Origin: Candidatus Bathyarchaeota archaeon
Lineage (GTDB): Archaea > Thermoproteota > Bathyarchaeia > Bathyarchaeales > Bathycorpusculaceae
DNA length: 64,000 bases
Assembly (NCBI GenBank): GCA_003164295.1
Contig: PLTA01000034.1
Coordinates: 1-64,000 of the forward strand
Direction of reading: 5' to 3'
Positions 63,072-64,000 of this stretch are shown piece after piece. The notes under the pieces were generated by a model. The model was not told the origin of the DNA and made no database searches. It saw only the letters and a program-made list of their open reading frames with translations. A program made the translations under genes and the position numbers. Numbering within the stretch: position 1 is the first letter of the stretch; each line of letters begins with the position of its first letter.

Positions 63072-63972
63072 CGCTTTCTCTTTACTCCAAGCGCCATTTA
63101 TGCAGCGAGCAATTCTCATAGCAATCATCATCGCACTGCTGAGCGCAATCCTGAGCATCTTTATTGTTTTAAAAAGAATCTCGCTCATCGGCGATGGACT
63201 TTCTCACACAGCATTCGGCGGCTATGCCCTTGGTTATTATATAACCGCCATCTTGTTTGGAAGCCTAGCCACTTACTCATATTTCGCAGGTATTATACCT
63301 CAATGGGTAGGCGCTATTACAGTTATTTTGGGTTCGATAGGTATCAATAAGGCTTTGCGGTCAACTAAAATCGCTGGAGACGCTGCAGTTGCTGTTTTCC
63401 TTCAGCTCGGTCTTGCCGCAGGTGTGACTTTAGTAAGTATTACAGGGGGCTTTGGAGTTAATCTTGAAAATCTACTTTTTGGCAGTATTCTAGCTGTTGA
63501 CTTTCAACAGATACTTATTGCAGGAATCGTGACCACTGTTTCGTTAGCCATAATTTTTCTTTTTTTCAAGGAATTGGTTTACATTACTTTTGATGAGACT
63601 CAAGCTCGCGCCGCTGGAATCAGAACCTGGGTCTACGATTATCTGCTTAGCATTCTGGCAGGCGTCACTGTAGTCATAGCGATACCTGTGGTGGGTGTGC
63701 TTTTGATGTCTGCCCTTCTTGTTTTGCCAGCATTAATAAGTACTCAAGTTACAAAATCTTTCAAACAAACAGTAATATTAGCACCAATAATTGGTTTAAT
63801 TACAGTCATATTTGGCATAATAATATCTGTAATTATAAATGCCGCTCCAGGGGGAACAATTGTCCTTACAGGTTTAGCAATTCTCGCAATCGTAATAATA
63901 GGTAAAAAAATCCAGAACAGTTCAAAACCCAATCAAATTAAGCCAAATCCAGCTAATTTAAAGAAAAATTGA
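63058..63972 (+). CDS. Metal ABC transporter permease (ZnuB type)
   Basis: 304 aa from the ATG at 63058, preferred over the upstream in-frame start because GGAGCTT lies just before it and the family N-terminus (LLQAPFMQRAILIAIIIALL) follows at once. About eight helices; LIGDGLSHTAFGGYALGYY and DETQARAAGIR are the usual motifs for this family. Ends 28 nt before the window end. Confidence 0.92.
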   Translation: MITLDAFSLLQAPFMQRAILIAIIIALLSAILSIFIVLKRISLIGDGLSHTAFGGYALGYYITAILFGSLATYSYFAGIIPQWVGAITVILGSIGINKALRSTKIAGDAAVAVFLQLGLAAGVTLVSITGGFGVNLENLLFGSILAVDFQQILIAGIVTTVSLAIIFLFFKELVYITFDETQARAAGIRTWVYDYLLSILAGVTVVIAIPVVGVLLMSALLVLPALISTQVTKSFKQTVILAPIIGLITVIFGIIISVIINAAPGGTIVLTGLAILAIVIIGKKIQNSSKPNQIKPNPANLKKN

Positions 63973-64000
63973 GAGGCTTAGTAGTTTTCTACCCAAGCTT

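Noticed and set aside
1-64000. tRNA, rRNA or riboswitch genes
   Set aside because: I looked through the intergenic stretches for T-loop (GGTTCRAATCC) and rRNA-like sequence and found none; C/D-box RNAs cannot be excluded by eye.

Overview
The window looks like a chromosomal piece of an uncultured archaeon, most likely Thermoproteota of the Bathyarchaeia type. This placement is an inference from gene content. Archaeal hallmarks are archaeosine tRNA-guanine transglycosylase, TiaS, archaeal-type AlaRS, an Sm-like protein, PAC2, archaemetzincin, a beta-CASP RNase, stand-alone RAM-domain proteins and TATA-type promoters. They are mixed with bacterial-type DnaK/DnaJ/GrpE, an HtrA protease, acetyl-CoA synthetase with an acetate permease, and a benzoyl-CoA-reductase-like operon. 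DNA is AT-rich, TTG starts with good Shine-Dalgarno sites are common, and I saw no rRNA, tRNA or CRISPR array.

Layout. 0-0.5 kb: non-coding DNA with two copies, plus a partial one, of an unrecognised element: a 10-nt periodic array ending in a conserved ~60-nt sequence. A further copy lies inverted near 60.4 kb. 0.5-5.7 kb (minus): presenilin-like protease, archaemetzincin, beta-CASP RNase, PHP protein, TgtA. 5.9-15.9 kb: PAC2, Sm-like protein, HtrA, PurA, ribbon-helix-helix and tiny zinc proteins, phosphoesterase, M20 peptidase, Lrp regulator. 16.1-21.2 kb (minus): a tight operon of CcdA-like protein, membrane polyferredoxin, 2-hydroxyacyl-CoA dehydratase/benzoyl-CoA reductase D-type subunit, two ASKHA activators and a ferredoxin, possibly a route from a membrane electron source to a low-potential enzyme. 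21.3-33.6 kb: surface proteins, CDF metal transporter, frameshifted MFS gene, flavin reductase, acetate uptake and activation (SatP, Acs).

33.6-36.0 kb is a decayed provirus scrap: intact terminase large subunit, small subunit broken by an in-frame TGA, and gene fragments. 36.2-45.6 kb holds dnaJ, a large PQQ-propeller-like surface protein, several small genes and an orf133-grpE-dnaK operon whose DnaK has Ser in place of the phosphate-2 Asp. 46.3-49.4 kb is a compact metal-transport locus: divergent NRAMP, one-helix protein, soluble PRC-MgtE_N-CBS protein, RAM protein. 49.4-59.2 kb: AlaRS, TiaS, three related RAM proteins (one a pseudogene), a flippase-like membrane protein and CTP synthase. 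59.3-64 kb: CBS protein, HExxH protein, AbrB-like protein, and a NikR regulator divergent from a ZnuABC-type metal ABC transporter with a phased AT-rich repeat cluster between them.

The best candidates for something undescribed are the periodic-array element, the NRAMP/MgtE-sensor locus and the membrane-linked benzoyl-CoA-reductase-like operon.
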